A stretch of DNA of 64,000 nt from Agaricicola taiwanensis (lineage in GTDB: Bacteria > Pseudomonadota > Alphaproteobacteria > Rhizobiales > Methylopilaceae). Positions within the stretch are counted from its first letter, which is position 1, and the number at the start of each line of letters is the position of its first letter. Below are positions 28,384 through 36,666 of the stretch, piece after piece. Location: contig NZ_BMCP01000003.1 of assembly GCF_014635245.1 (NCBI RefSeq), forward strand, positions 62,001 to 126,000, given 5' to 3'. The notes beneath the pieces are model-generated. The model was not told the origin of the DNA. It saw only the letters and a list, made by a program, of their open reading frames with translations, and made no database searches. The translations under genes and the position numbers were made by a program.

Positions 28384-29493
28384 ATGTCGATCAAAAATGC
28401 GCTGAAAACTCATCTTCCAGGCTTTCTGAAGACACCTGCGCAGTCGCTCTGGCAGCGCTGGCGGGCGACCACCACCAGTTGGGATCGTTCGATATCCACA
28501 GGGTCGCCGCGCTCGAGCGGCTTCTATTATTTCGCGATCAACACGTCGTTCGACCGCGAACATCGCGGCGTCGCCGCCGGCAAGGCCCGGTTTGCCCGCG
28601 ACCTGACGGAAGCCTCCCGCAGCTCGTTTCGTTTGCGGCGCAACATACACAGACTGGAAAAGGGGCTGATCATGCCCAACCGGCGCAGCATCTTCGCGCT
28701 GGATTATATCGTCCCCACCGTCGATGATTTTGCCCGTGTTGTCTCCGCCTATGAAGAGGGCACCGACGCCGGCTCCGAATTGATCTGGGCCCACGACGTA
28801 CTCAGCGACTATTTTGACGCCGTAGATCTAAGCCATCCGCGTCTGAACGAATGCCATCAGAAATTCCTGGCGGCGCGCAGCCGGTTTGAACGTTGCGCGC
28901 GCCGGGCCAACCGGCGGTTCGTGCCCTTCGCCCGTGATCTGACGGTGGAACCGGCAACCATTGATCAGTTAACGGCTCTGTCGGTCCGCCGCCGCTCGGT
29001 CAGGTCCTATCAGGACCGGCCGGTCCCCAGGGACATGGTCGACAAGGCAATCGCCGTTGCCGCTCAATCACCCAGCGCCTGCAACCGCCAGCCCTTTGTC
29101 TTCCGGCTGTTCGATGACCGGGAGCTGGTGCAGAAGATCATCTCGCTGCCCGCCGGCACCAAGGGTTTCGGCAACGGCGTTCCGGCGGTTGCGGTCATCG
29201 TCGGCCGCCTGCGCGCCTATCCGCTGGAGCGTGATCGCCACATCATCTACATCGACGGCTCCCTTGCGGCCATGTCCTTCATGTTCGCGCTGGAATCCAT
29301 GGGCATCGCGTCCTGTGCCATCAATTGGGCGGATGAAGAGCCGGCTGAATCCAACATGAAAGCGCTCCTGAACCTGGATGACGATGAACGTGTCGTCATG
29401 CTGATCGCCTATGGGTGGCCGGAGCCGACAGGTCTCGTCCCCTTTTCGGCCAAGCGTGATCTGGAGGAACTGCGGGAGTTCAATATCCTATGA
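28384..29493 (+). CDS. Nitroreductase-family protein with an extra N-terminal domain, EPS-linked
   Basis: About 369 residues from ATG 28384 (ATG 28372 is also possible; neither has a clear ribosome binding site). Residues from about 195 on are a nitroreductase/FMN-binding domain: SVRRRSVRSYQDRPVP, AAQSPSACNRQPFVF and SMGIASCAINWADEEP. The N-terminal half is of another kind, with HRLEKGL at residues 89-95, a motif I associate with nitroreductase-like proteins of polysaccharide loci. The stop overlaps the start of a pyruvyltransferase-family gene, a pairing also seen in capsule loci of other phyla. It may be a redox step in making the EPS modification; the reaction is unknown. Confidence 0.82.
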   Translation: MSIKNALKTHLPGFLKTPAQSLWQRWRATTTSWDRSISTGSPRSSGFYYFAINTSFDREHRGVAAGKARFARDLTEASRSSFRLRRNIHRLEKGLIMPNRRSIFALDYIVPTVDDFARVVSAYEEGTDAGSELIWAHDVLSDYFDAVDLSHPRLNECHQKFLAARSRFERCARRANRRFVPFARDLTVEPATIDQLTALSVRRRSVRSYQDRPVPRDMVDKAIAVAAQSPSACNRQPFVFRLFDDRELVQKIISLPAGTKGFGNGVPAVAVIVGRLRAYPLERDRHIIYIDGSLAAMSFMFALESMGIASCAINWADEEPAESNMKALLNLDDDERVVMLIAYGWPEPTGLVPFSAKRDLEELREFNIL

Positions 29494-30644
29494 ATATCGA
29501 AATTCTTGGCGTCGATCCGGCAAATCGTGGCGCAGGGCTGATGTTCGAGGCCATCCGCCAGCAGTTCGACGCGCGCTACGGTGACGTGAACTACGCGATG
29601 TCCATCGACGTCCGCCCTCAGGAGCGGCTCAAGCTTGGCGCCTGGGGCGTGCTGCCGCGTGCCATGAACAGCAAGCGTAACATGGCGTTGCGCTATGGCG
29701 GCGAGCGGGTTCCCCGGTCCATCCTGCACCGGCTCGGAATTCTCGCTGAACGTGATATCGACATCGTTCTGGATGCCTCCGGATTTGCCTACGGCGATTT
29801 TTGGGGGGCTCAAAAAATGGCCAGCCGGATGGCGGATCACATCGCGTCCTGGAAACGTGCCGGCAAGAGCGTGATCCTGCTGCCGCAGGCCTGGGGGGCA
29901 TTCGAGAAACCAGGTTTCGCGCCGCTCCTGAGGAGGATCTTCGACAAGGCCGATCTGGTGTTCGCGCGTGACGAAACGTCTCTTGCCTACCTGAAGGGGG
30001 TGGTGGGAGACCCGCCCAATCTGCATCTGGCGCCGGATTTCACCAATCTGCTCAAGCCCGACCTGCCATCGCGGCTTCAGCAGCACGCCGGGGCAACCCT
30101 GGTGGTTCCCAATGCCAAGGTGATCCAGTCAAAGGGTGAGGCAATCCGCGAGCAGTATCTCGATTTTCTCCAGAAGGTCGTTGCCGCTGCCGTCGCTCAT
30201 GGCCACCGTCCCGCCTTCCTCATCCATGAGGGCAGGGGCGACGAGGCGCTCGCGGAGGAAGTGAACAACCGGAGGAACAGCCCCGTCGATGTCATCGCCG
30301 GTCTCGACCCGCTCGAAACCAAGGCCGTGATCTCGCATGCCGACGCGATCACCTCATCGCGCTTTCACGGGCTCGTCAGCGCCCTGTCGGCGGGTGTGCC
30401 GAGTCTTGCCTGCGGCTGGTCCCATAAATACCAGGAGCTCCTGAAGGACTATGGCTGCCCCGAGTTCGTGATCGACATGTCGGCTGAGACCGACATCGAC
30501 AGCCGCATCACCTCTTTTTTCGAGACCGCACTGACGGCGGGGGCGCGGTCCCGGCTGAAAGCTGCAAGCGAACATCAGCGCGCGCTGTCGAGGGCCATGT
30601 GGGATAAAGTCTTCGGGGTCATCGAAAAACGGGCGGCCGCATGA
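29490..30644 (+). CDS. Polysaccharide pyruvyl transferase family protein
   Basis: 384 residues, GT-B-like fold of the PS_pyruv_trans family, which adds ketal-linked pyruvate from phosphoenolpyruvate to EPS sugars or is recruited for related steps. Visible features are GVDPANRGAGLMFEAIRQQF at the N-terminus, LPQAWGAFEKPGF, FARDETSLAYL, VVPNAKVI and SRFHGLVSALSAGVP with the family H-G motif. It overlaps both neighbours by four bases (ATGA), in an operon with a nitroreductase-like protein and GT2. Clearly different from the ExoV-like protein at 36667. Confidence 0.9.
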   Translation: MNIEILGVDPANRGAGLMFEAIRQQFDARYGDVNYAMSIDVRPQERLKLGAWGVLPRAMNSKRNMALRYGGERVPRSILHRLGILAERDIDIVLDASGFAYGDFWGAQKMASRMADHIASWKRAGKSVILLPQAWGAFEKPGFAPLLRRIFDKADLVFARDETSLAYLKGVVGDPPNLHLAPDFTNLLKPDLPSRLQQHAGATLVVPNAKVIQSKGEAIREQYLDFLQKVVAAAVAHGHRPAFLIHEGRGDEALAEEVNNRRNSPVDVIAGLDPLETKAVISHADAITSSRFHGLVSALSAGVPSLACGWSHKYQELLKDYGCPEFVIDMSAETDIDSRITSFFETALTAGARSRLKAASEHQRALSRAMWDKVFGVIEKRAAA

Positions 30645-31519
30645 GTCTTCCGCAGATTTCGGTTCTGGTGCCGGTCTGGAACGACGAGCGCCGCATCGGC
30701 TTGTGCCTCGATGCCCTGCTCGCGCAGTCACTTGCGCCGGAGCAGTTCGAGATCATCGTCATCGACAACGGCTCCACCGATGGCACCGCGGCCGTGGTAT
30801 CTGAATATGCAGGTGTCATTCTGCTTCGCGAGGACAAGCCGGGGTCCTATGCCGCGCGGAACACGGGGCTTGCTCATGCAAGAGGCATTTACGTCGCCTT
30901 CACCGATTCCGACTGCATCCCCGATCGGGAATGGCTCGAGCGGGGACTGGCCGCCGTCAAGGATCGGGAGGATGTCGGCGTTGCTGCCGGGCGGGTCGCG
31001 TTCCGCGAACCTGAGGGCGATTACAGCCGGGCCTGCCTGAATTATGAACGCCACCTGTCCATGCGGCAGGACGAGAACGCCGCGAACGGTTATGCCATCA
31101 CGGCGAATTGGTTCTGCCGCAAGGACCTCCTTCTGAGCATGGGCGGCTTCAACAGCGAGTTGAGGTCCGGCGGTGATTATGCGCTGTCCGGCACGATTTC
31201 GCGCTCCGGCCGCCGCACCATCTATGTCGCGGATGCGGTGGTGCATCACCCGGCGCGCGCACAGGTGCATGAGATTACGGGCAAGATCCGGCGGGTCGTG
31301 GGCGGCCGCTGGGCCTCCGAGACCGGTCGGTTCAAGGCGCTGCGCAGGGCGAAAGTCGAAACGCGCAGCTTCATCACCCGCGTGCGCAAGATCCTGCGCG
31401 CCTCCGGCCTCACTTTCGTCGAGCGGATCGAACTCCTGGGGCTTCTGATGCGAATCTGGATGATCTCTCTCAAGGAGTTGGCCCGCCTCCAGCTCGGCGG
31501 CGTTCCCACCCGCTCCTGA
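30641..31519 (+). CDS. Glycosyltransferase family 2
   Basis: 292 residues, GT-A fold inverting transferase. It opens with ISVLVPVWNDERRIGLCLDA, has IDNGSTDGT for nucleotide binding and TDSDCIPDREWLERG as the DxD-type metal site, then the acceptor segment GGFNSELRSGGDYAL with the catalytic acid. No clear membrane helix. Third gene of the nitroreductase/pyruvyltransferase unit, 48 bp before a flippase. Adds a sugar of the EPS repeat; donor unknown. Confidence 0.92.
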   Translation: MSLPQISVLVPVWNDERRIGLCLDALLAQSLAPEQFEIIVIDNGSTDGTAAVVSEYAGVILLREDKPGSYAARNTGLAHARGIYVAFTDSDCIPDREWLERGLAAVKDREDVGVAAGRVAFREPEGDYSRACLNYERHLSMRQDENAANGYAITANWFCRKDLLLSMGGFNSELRSGGDYALSGTISRSGRRTIYVADAVVHHPARAQVHEITGKIRRVVGGRWASETGRFKALRRAKVETRSFITRVRKILRASGLTFVERIELLGLLMRIWMISLKELARLQLGGVPTRS

Positions 31520-31567
31520 GGCGGCCGAGATCGCTTTGCCAGACAACGATATGATGAAAGGCTGCCG

Positions 31568-33049
31568 ATGGCCGGCGTGAAGAAGAAATTCGCGGTGGGA
31601 TCGCTCTGGTTTTTTCTGGGCCAGGGTGTCTCCAACATCGCGAGCTTCATCATCTTTGCGATCCTCGCCCGCCTGCTTGGGCCGGTCGATTTCGGCATCG
31701 TGGCTTTCGCCAGCGTCTTCATCGAGCTCAGCCGGTCGGTCGCCCTGGCGGGACTTCCCACGGCGCTGATCAAGGACAAGGTCTGGGATGAAGACGCCGC
31801 CTCGACCGCCTTCTGGGGCAATATCGGTTTCTCCATTGTGCTGGCTCTCGCCGTTGGAGGAGGGCTGGGCTACGCCCTGACCGGCACTTATGGTGAGAAT
31901 CTCGATGTTATCCTTGCGGCGCTTTCGGTCTCCCTTGTCATCGATGCGATGCGCGCAACACACGAGGCGAAGCTCCAGCGCGACTTCCAGTTCAAGAATC
32001 TGGCCAAGCGAACCGCCCTTGCCACCACAGGCGCCGGGATCATCGGCGTCCTGCTGGCCTTCGCGGGCTTCGGCGTCTGGGCGCTGGTGATCAACCGGAT
32101 CGCCAATTCAGTGATCCAGACGATCATCATCTGGCAGGCGACGCCATGGAGGCCACGCTGGACGTTCCATCGCGACAAGTTCGTCGCCATGTTCAAGTTC
32201 GGCATTCATCTCGGTGCTTCGGCTGTTTTCGGTCAGATAAACCGCCGCGTGCCCGAGCTTCTGGCCGGCCTGATCATCAGCCCGGTCGCGGTGGGCTTCT
32301 ACAAGGTCGGCGGCCGGATGGTGAACATCCTGTTCGATCTCACCATCACGCCCATGCAGCGGACCGCCATTGCCGGCTTCTCCCGCCTTGAGGGAGAGGA
32401 GGCGCTGGTGCGGGGCTATCGCGGTGTTACCCGCGCCGTATCGCTGGTCGCTTTCCCCGCCTTCTATGGCATGGCCGCGCTTGGGCGTGATCTGGTCATC
32501 CTTCTTTTTGGAGAGCGGTGGGCGGAGAGCGGCGTGATCATGTCGGCGCTCGCTCTGTTCGGCGGCGCCGCGGCCGTCAGCTATTTCGTCCAGCCGCTGC
32601 TGGCTGCCGCCGGCAAGACGCACCTGGCTTCCATGCGCAGCTTGCTGACGCTCCTGTCCAACATAATCGTCTGCCTCTGCACCGCGCCGTTCGGCACGGT
32701 CGTGCTCGCCATCGGCTTCGCCGCGCGCGCCTATGTCGGCGTGATCCCGACGCTGACGCTCCTGAAAAAAGCGGTGGGCCTGCCGCCATCGCGGGTGTTG
32801 GCCGACGTCTTCCCGACCTTCTTCGCCGCCGTCATCATGGGGCTGACCGTCTATGGGCTGCGCTACTATGTGCTGCAGGATCACGACCGGCTGCTGTCGC
32901 TCGCCATGCTCGTGCCGCTGGGCGCGGTCATCTACGCTGCGGTTCTCGCCCTGTTCTTCCGCAAATACATGCGCGTGGTCTGGCAGGACCTGGAGCCGCT
33001 GGCCGGACCGGCGCTGGCGAAGTTAAAGGGCCGGCGTCCGGCCGCGTAA
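31568..33049 (+). CDS. Lipopolysaccharide/EPS flippase (WzxC-like)
   Basis: 493 residues with 12-14 membrane helices. The Polysacc_synt_3/WzxC signatures are present: GSLWFFLGQGVSNIASFIIF, ILARLLGPVDFGIVAFASVF, HEAKLQRDFQFKNLA, and INRRVPELLAGLIISPVAVGFY in the middle. ATG 31568 follows AAAGG. Its 3' end overlaps the convergent GT2 gene by 27 bp. The second of three flippases; with the one at 35175 it forms a similar pair. Confidence 0.93.
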   Translation: MAGVKKKFAVGSLWFFLGQGVSNIASFIIFAILARLLGPVDFGIVAFASVFIELSRSVALAGLPTALIKDKVWDEDAASTAFWGNIGFSIVLALAVGGGLGYALTGTYGENLDVILAALSVSLVIDAMRATHEAKLQRDFQFKNLAKRTALATTGAGIIGVLLAFAGFGVWALVINRIANSVIQTIIIWQATPWRPRWTFHRDKFVAMFKFGIHLGASAVFGQINRRVPELLAGLIISPVAVGFYKVGGRMVNILFDLTITPMQRTAIAGFSRLEGEEALVRGYRGVTRAVSLVAFPAFYGMAALGRDLVILLFGERWAESGVIMSALALFGGAAAVSYFVQPLLAAAGKTHLASMRSLLTLLSNIIVCLCTAPFGTVVLAIGFAARAYVGVIPTLTLLKKAVGLPPSRVLADVFPTFFAAVIMGLTVYGLRYYVLQDHDRLLSLAMLVPLGAVIYAAVLALFFRKYMRVVWQDLEPLAGPALAKLKGRRPAA

Positions 33050-33994
33050 GCCTCGCAGCGAACGACGCACAGCGGGCGGCATCATGATCATGGCCAGGAG
33101 CGCCATGGACTTGCGGATGTCGCGTGTGGGGTAAAGGTTGCGCATCAGGCCGAAATTGAAGCGCTCGGAGCGGGTGGCGATCCGCGCATAATCATAGATG
33201 ATATGGTTGTTCAGCCGTTCCAGGAGCCTCTGCTCGTCCGGCGTGCGCGTTGGCAGCAGATCACGAATGATGGTGCAGATGACCGGCCGCATGTTGGCCG
33301 ACACGGTCTTGGTGACCATGTTCTCGGCTTCGCGGTAATAGGTGGCCCCGATGGCCGGCTTGAAGATCGCATCGCCATAGGCAACCGTCTTCAGCCACAG
33401 GGCGATGTCCTGCCCGCGCCGCGCGTTGGGCCCCTCGGGGAACATTCCGACGGCTTCGAGGACGCGGCGGCGAATGACGACGGATGATGTATGAATGGGG
33501 CTGCGGCGGGTCTCGAGCCAATCGGTGATATAGGTCTTGAGGTTCAGCCGCTGAACACCCAGCGCGCCTTTGCTGGCAACATAGAGATGAGGATTGCGCC
33601 GGCCGTTGTAGTCATCTTCGAAACCGGTGAAGATGCAGGCCACACCTTCATCGGCGCGCGCGGCCTCTGCAGCAATCGTTTCCAGGAAATCCGGCTTCCA
33701 TTCGTCATCGGCGTCGAGAAAGGCGACCCAGTCGCCTGTGGCGGCACGAATGCCGACATTCCGCGCGCCTCCGGGGCCGGCCGGATCGGCGTCGCGTTCG
33801 ATGACTTTCAGTTTCGGATGAGACATCTGGCGCAGTATTGCGCGGCTGTTGTCCGTGGATACGTCGTCGACCGCAATGATTTCGGCGGCCGGATAGGTTT
33901 GTTCGAAAATCGAATTAAATGAACGCGCCAGATGAGATGCCTTGTTATGTACAGGAACAACGACGGATATGGTCGGGTGTTCATCCTGCGGCAT
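33023..33994 (-). CDS. Glycosyltransferase family 2 (tandem paralogue 1)
   Basis: 323 residues. GT-A motifs are ISVVVPVHNKASHLARSF, AVDDVSTDNS and FLDADDEWKPDFLETI, followed by VLEAVGMFPEG and RGQDIALWLK with the catalytic Asp. The C-terminal part (LLERLNNHIIYDYARIATRSE) is shared with the neighbour at 34085; the two are about half identical over their whole length and are tandem duplicates. AGGAG lies six bases before ATG 33994, directly after a 9-bp hairpin. Convergent with the flippase at 31568. Confidence 0.93.
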   Translation of the reverse strand: MPQDEHPTISVVVPVHNKASHLARSFNSIFEQTYPAAEIIAVDDVSTDNSRAILRQMSHPKLKVIERDADPAGPGGARNVGIRAATGDWVAFLDADDEWKPDFLETIAAEAARADEGVACIFTGFEDDYNGRRNPHLYVASKGALGVQRLNLKTYITDWLETRRSPIHTSSVVIRRRVLEAVGMFPEGPNARRGQDIALWLKTVAYGDAIFKPAIGATYYREAENMVTKTVSANMRPVICTIIRDLLPTRTPDEQRLLERLNNHIIYDYARIATRSERFNFGLMRNLYPTRDIRKSMALLAMIMMPPAVRRSLRGLRGRTPAL

Positions 33995-34005
33995 CTGCGA
34001 CTCCT

Positions 34006-34029
34006 TAGCAATCCGCTGAAGGATTGCTA
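34006..34029 (-). promoter_or_regulatory. Leader hairpin between the two GT2 paralogues
   Basis: A perfect 9-bp stem TAGCAATCC/GGATTGCTA with a 6-base loop, in the 90-bp gap between the GT2 genes. On the minus strand the stem ends just before the AGGAG of the downstream gene and is not followed by T residues. It is therefore a leader structure, processing site or weak attenuator rather than a standard terminator. Confidence 0.5.
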
Positions 34030-34084
34030 TAGAAGCAGCTTAAAAGCAAGCGTATACGATAGTCCAATCGAACAAGCTTGGGGC

Positions 34085-35041
34085 CTATGCGCCATGCCAT
34101 CCTTCAGGCCGGAAATAAGCGGCGCGCGTGGCGGCCACGGCCATCAGAGCCATGGTGCGGCCGACATCCGGCGTGATGTAGAGTTGCTGCATCATTCTGA
34201 GATCGAGCGGCTCGCTGCGCACGGCGATGCGGGCATAATCGAAGATGATGTGATTGTTGAGCCGTTTCAGCAGCCGGCGCTCGCCTTGCGAGCGCTGGGG
34301 CAGGAGACGGCGGATCACCTCACAGATGGCAGGAGCACGGTTCGCGGAGACCCGGCCGGTCACCATGTTCTCGGCGTCCCGGTGGTAGACGGCACAAATG
34401 GTCGGATCAACCAGGGCGTCGCCGTGAGCCACGCATTTCAGCCACAGGGCGATATCCTCCCCGCGCTGGGCCGTCGGTCCTTCCGGAAACATGCCGACCG
34501 CCTCCAAGACCCTTTTGCGGATAACGATCGACGAGGTATGAGCCGGGCACCGTTTGGTGCGCAGCCAGGCCATGATGAAATCTTCCAGATCAAGCCGGTC
34601 CGGTCCGCGATATCCATAACGCCGGACGAATTCATGCGGCGTCTTCCGATCGCCATAGCTGTTTTCGAAGCCGGTGAAGATGCAGGAAACATCCTCGTCC
34701 GCCTGCGCGATCTGCCGGGCGACCGTTTCCAGGAAATCCGGCTTCCATTCGTCATCGGCGTCAAGGAAGGCGATCCATTCGCCATCGGCGGCGCGAATGC
34801 CGGTGTTGCGCGCAAAGCCCGGCCCCTGGTTCGGCGCCGGCCGTTCGATGATCGTCACGTTCGGCCGCGCGAGGCGGCGGAGGATTTCGACGCTGTTGTC
34901 GGTGGAGGCATCATCGACAGCGATGATCCGCGCAGGCTGCAGGGTCTGCTTGAAGATGGACCCGAAGCAGCGGTCCAAATGCGCAGCCTTGTTGAAAACG
35001 GGCACGACAACGCAAATCTGCGGGATCTTATCCTCGCGCAT
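34085..35041 (-). CDS. Glycosyltransferase family 2 (tandem paralogue 2)
   Basis: 318 residues from ATG 35041, chosen because GGGGAG lies eight bases upstream; a GTG at 35050 is also in frame. Motifs run parallel to the neighbour at 33023: VVVPVFNKAAHLDRCF, AVDDASTDNS, FLDADDEWKPDFLETV, VLEAVGMFPEG and RGEDIALWLK, ending with LLKRLNNHIIFDYARIAVRSE. First gene of the minus-strand pair, divergent from the flippase at 35175. The duplicates may add the same kind of sugar in two linkages. Confidence 0.93.
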   Translation of the reverse strand: MREDKIPQICVVVPVFNKAAHLDRCFGSIFKQTLQPARIIAVDDASTDNSVEILRRLARPNVTIIERPAPNQGPGFARNTGIRAADGEWIAFLDADDEWKPDFLETVARQIAQADEDVSCIFTGFENSYGDRKTPHEFVRRYGYRGPDRLDLEDFIMAWLRTKRCPAHTSSIVIRKRVLEAVGMFPEGPTAQRGEDIALWLKCVAHGDALVDPTICAVYHRDAENMVTGRVSANRAPAICEVIRRLLPQRSQGERRLLKRLNNHIIFDYARIAVRSEPLDLRMMQQLYITPDVGRTMALMAVAATRAAYFRPEGWHGA

Positions 35042-35174
35042 ATGCCACACTCCCCTAGCCCAATGGTCGCTCCCAGACCAACCGAGGAAAAAATATGGCA
35101 GGATCGTGCATCTGACCAGATGTCCGTTAAAAGTCTGCTAAACAAAATGGACTAGTTCACTCAGGATTTACCGA

Positions 35175-36662
35175 ATGGCCTATGGCCGCAGGGCGCTCGG
35201 CGCAAGTTTCTGGAGCCTCATGACAAATGGGGGCCAGCAGATCATCGGCTTCCTTTTCTTTGTTTTCTTGGCCAGGTTGCTTCCGCCGGAAGATTTCGGC
35301 GTCATCGCCATGGCCTTGCTGGTGGTTGATGTCCTGGCGACGATCGGCCGCGTGGGACAGGTGGAAGCCCTCGTCCAGCGGGAGGAAATCGACGATCGTC
35401 TCTGCGGCCGCCTGTTCTGGGTGCTGCAGCTCATCGGACTGGCCCTCATGGGGCTGGTCATGCTGGCGGCACCGCCCATCAGCGCCTTTTTCCGGGTGCC
35501 GGAGCTTGTCATGGTGCTGGTGGCTCTCGCACCGGTCTGCTGGCTGCAGAATCTCAGCGCCATCCCCGAGGCGCGATTGCGCCGCGATTTCAGATACAAG
35601 GAGCTCGCACTGCGCAGCATCGTGGGAATGCTGGTCGGGGGGCTTGCCGGCGTGATCGCGGCGTTCGCCGGCTGGGGCGTCTACGCGCTCGTGGTCCAGC
35701 GCCTGACCAATCAGCTCGCGCAGAACGTCCTGTTGTGGGCCTCCGTCAGATGGGTCCCCGCCATTGATTTTCGGCCGCGCACGGGTGACCAGCCGCTCTT
35801 CCCGACATTGGCCTTTGGCGCCAAGGTCGCGGTCGCAACCCTTCTCAATACCGCGAACGTCAGGCTGATCGACGTCATGGTCGGCTTCTTCATGGGGCCG
35901 GTCGCCCTCGGCTATCTCAGGATCGCGTGGCGCTCCTTCGACTTCATCATGCAGTTCTCGATCATTCCGGTGGTCAACGTCGCGCTGGCGACATTCAGCC
36001 GGCTGCGGGACGAGCCGGCGCGGCTGAAGCGAGCCTATCTGAAGATGACGGCTCTGGCCTCGCTCAGCATCTTTCCGATCTGCTTCGGTGTGGGATCCGT
36101 CGCGCATGTGGCGCTGCCCATCGTCTTCGGCGAAAGGTGGATGCCGTCGGCCCCTTTGATGCAGGCGCTCAGCCCCATCGCGGTGGCGGCGACGATAAAC
36201 TATTTCTTCGTGCCGCTGATGACCGCCGTCGGGCATGCCAACTGGGTTCTGCGCCAGGGCCTGTTCCAGCTCGTGCTCAGCATCACATTGACCTACGCCG
36301 CGTCGCAGTGGTCCATCTATGCCGTGATTGCCGCGCATGTGGCGCGGGCCACCATCATGGCGCTGCTCAACATGTGGTCGATCCGGCGGGCGGTGGGCAT
36401 CTCACCGGCCGAGACGCTCAGTGCCATCGCGCCGGCCCTGCTTTCGGCGCTGATCATGGCCGCTTCGGTCTGGGCCAGCTGGATCTGGCTGTTCGACCAT
36501 GGCGGCACCCTGCTGCATTTGTTTGCCCTGATCGCGGCCGGCGTCGCCGTCTATGCCGGCATCCTGCTCCTCCTCTTCCGTCGTTTCGTCATGGGACTGT
36601 GGGATGAGTTCCAGCAGATGCGCCGCGCGCGAAAAACCGGCTCCGGCGCCGTGGCGGAGTGA
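35175..36662 (+). CDS. Lipopolysaccharide/EPS flippase (WzxC-like)
   Basis: 495 residues with 12-14 membrane helices. Motifs match the gene at 31568: GASFWSLMTNGGQQIIGFLF, LARLLPPEDFGVIAMALLV, PEARLRRDFRYKELALRSI, NTANVRLIDVMVGFFMGPVA. ATG 35175 follows AGGA. Third flippase gene of the locus. The next gene (ExoV-like) starts five bases after its stop, so pyruvylation and flipping may be coupled in expression. Confidence 0.93.
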   Translation: MAYGRRALGASFWSLMTNGGQQIIGFLFFVFLARLLPPEDFGVIAMALLVVDVLATIGRVGQVEALVQREEIDDRLCGRLFWVLQLIGLALMGLVMLAAPPISAFFRVPELVMVLVALAPVCWLQNLSAIPEARLRRDFRYKELALRSIVGMLVGGLAGVIAAFAGWGVYALVVQRLTNQLAQNVLLWASVRWVPAIDFRPRTGDQPLFPTLAFGAKVAVATLLNTANVRLIDVMVGFFMGPVALGYLRIAWRSFDFIMQFSIIPVVNVALATFSRLRDEPARLKRAYLKMTALASLSIFPICFGVGSVAHVALPIVFGERWMPSAPLMQALSPIAVAATINYFFVPLMTAVGHANWVLRQGLFQLVLSITLTYAASQWSIYAVIAAHVARATIMALLNMWSIRRAVGISPAETLSAIAPALLSALIMAASVWASWIWLFDHGGTLLHLFALIAAGVAVYAGILLLLFRRFVMGLWDEFQQMRRARKTGSGAVAE

Positions 36663-36666
36663 CACC

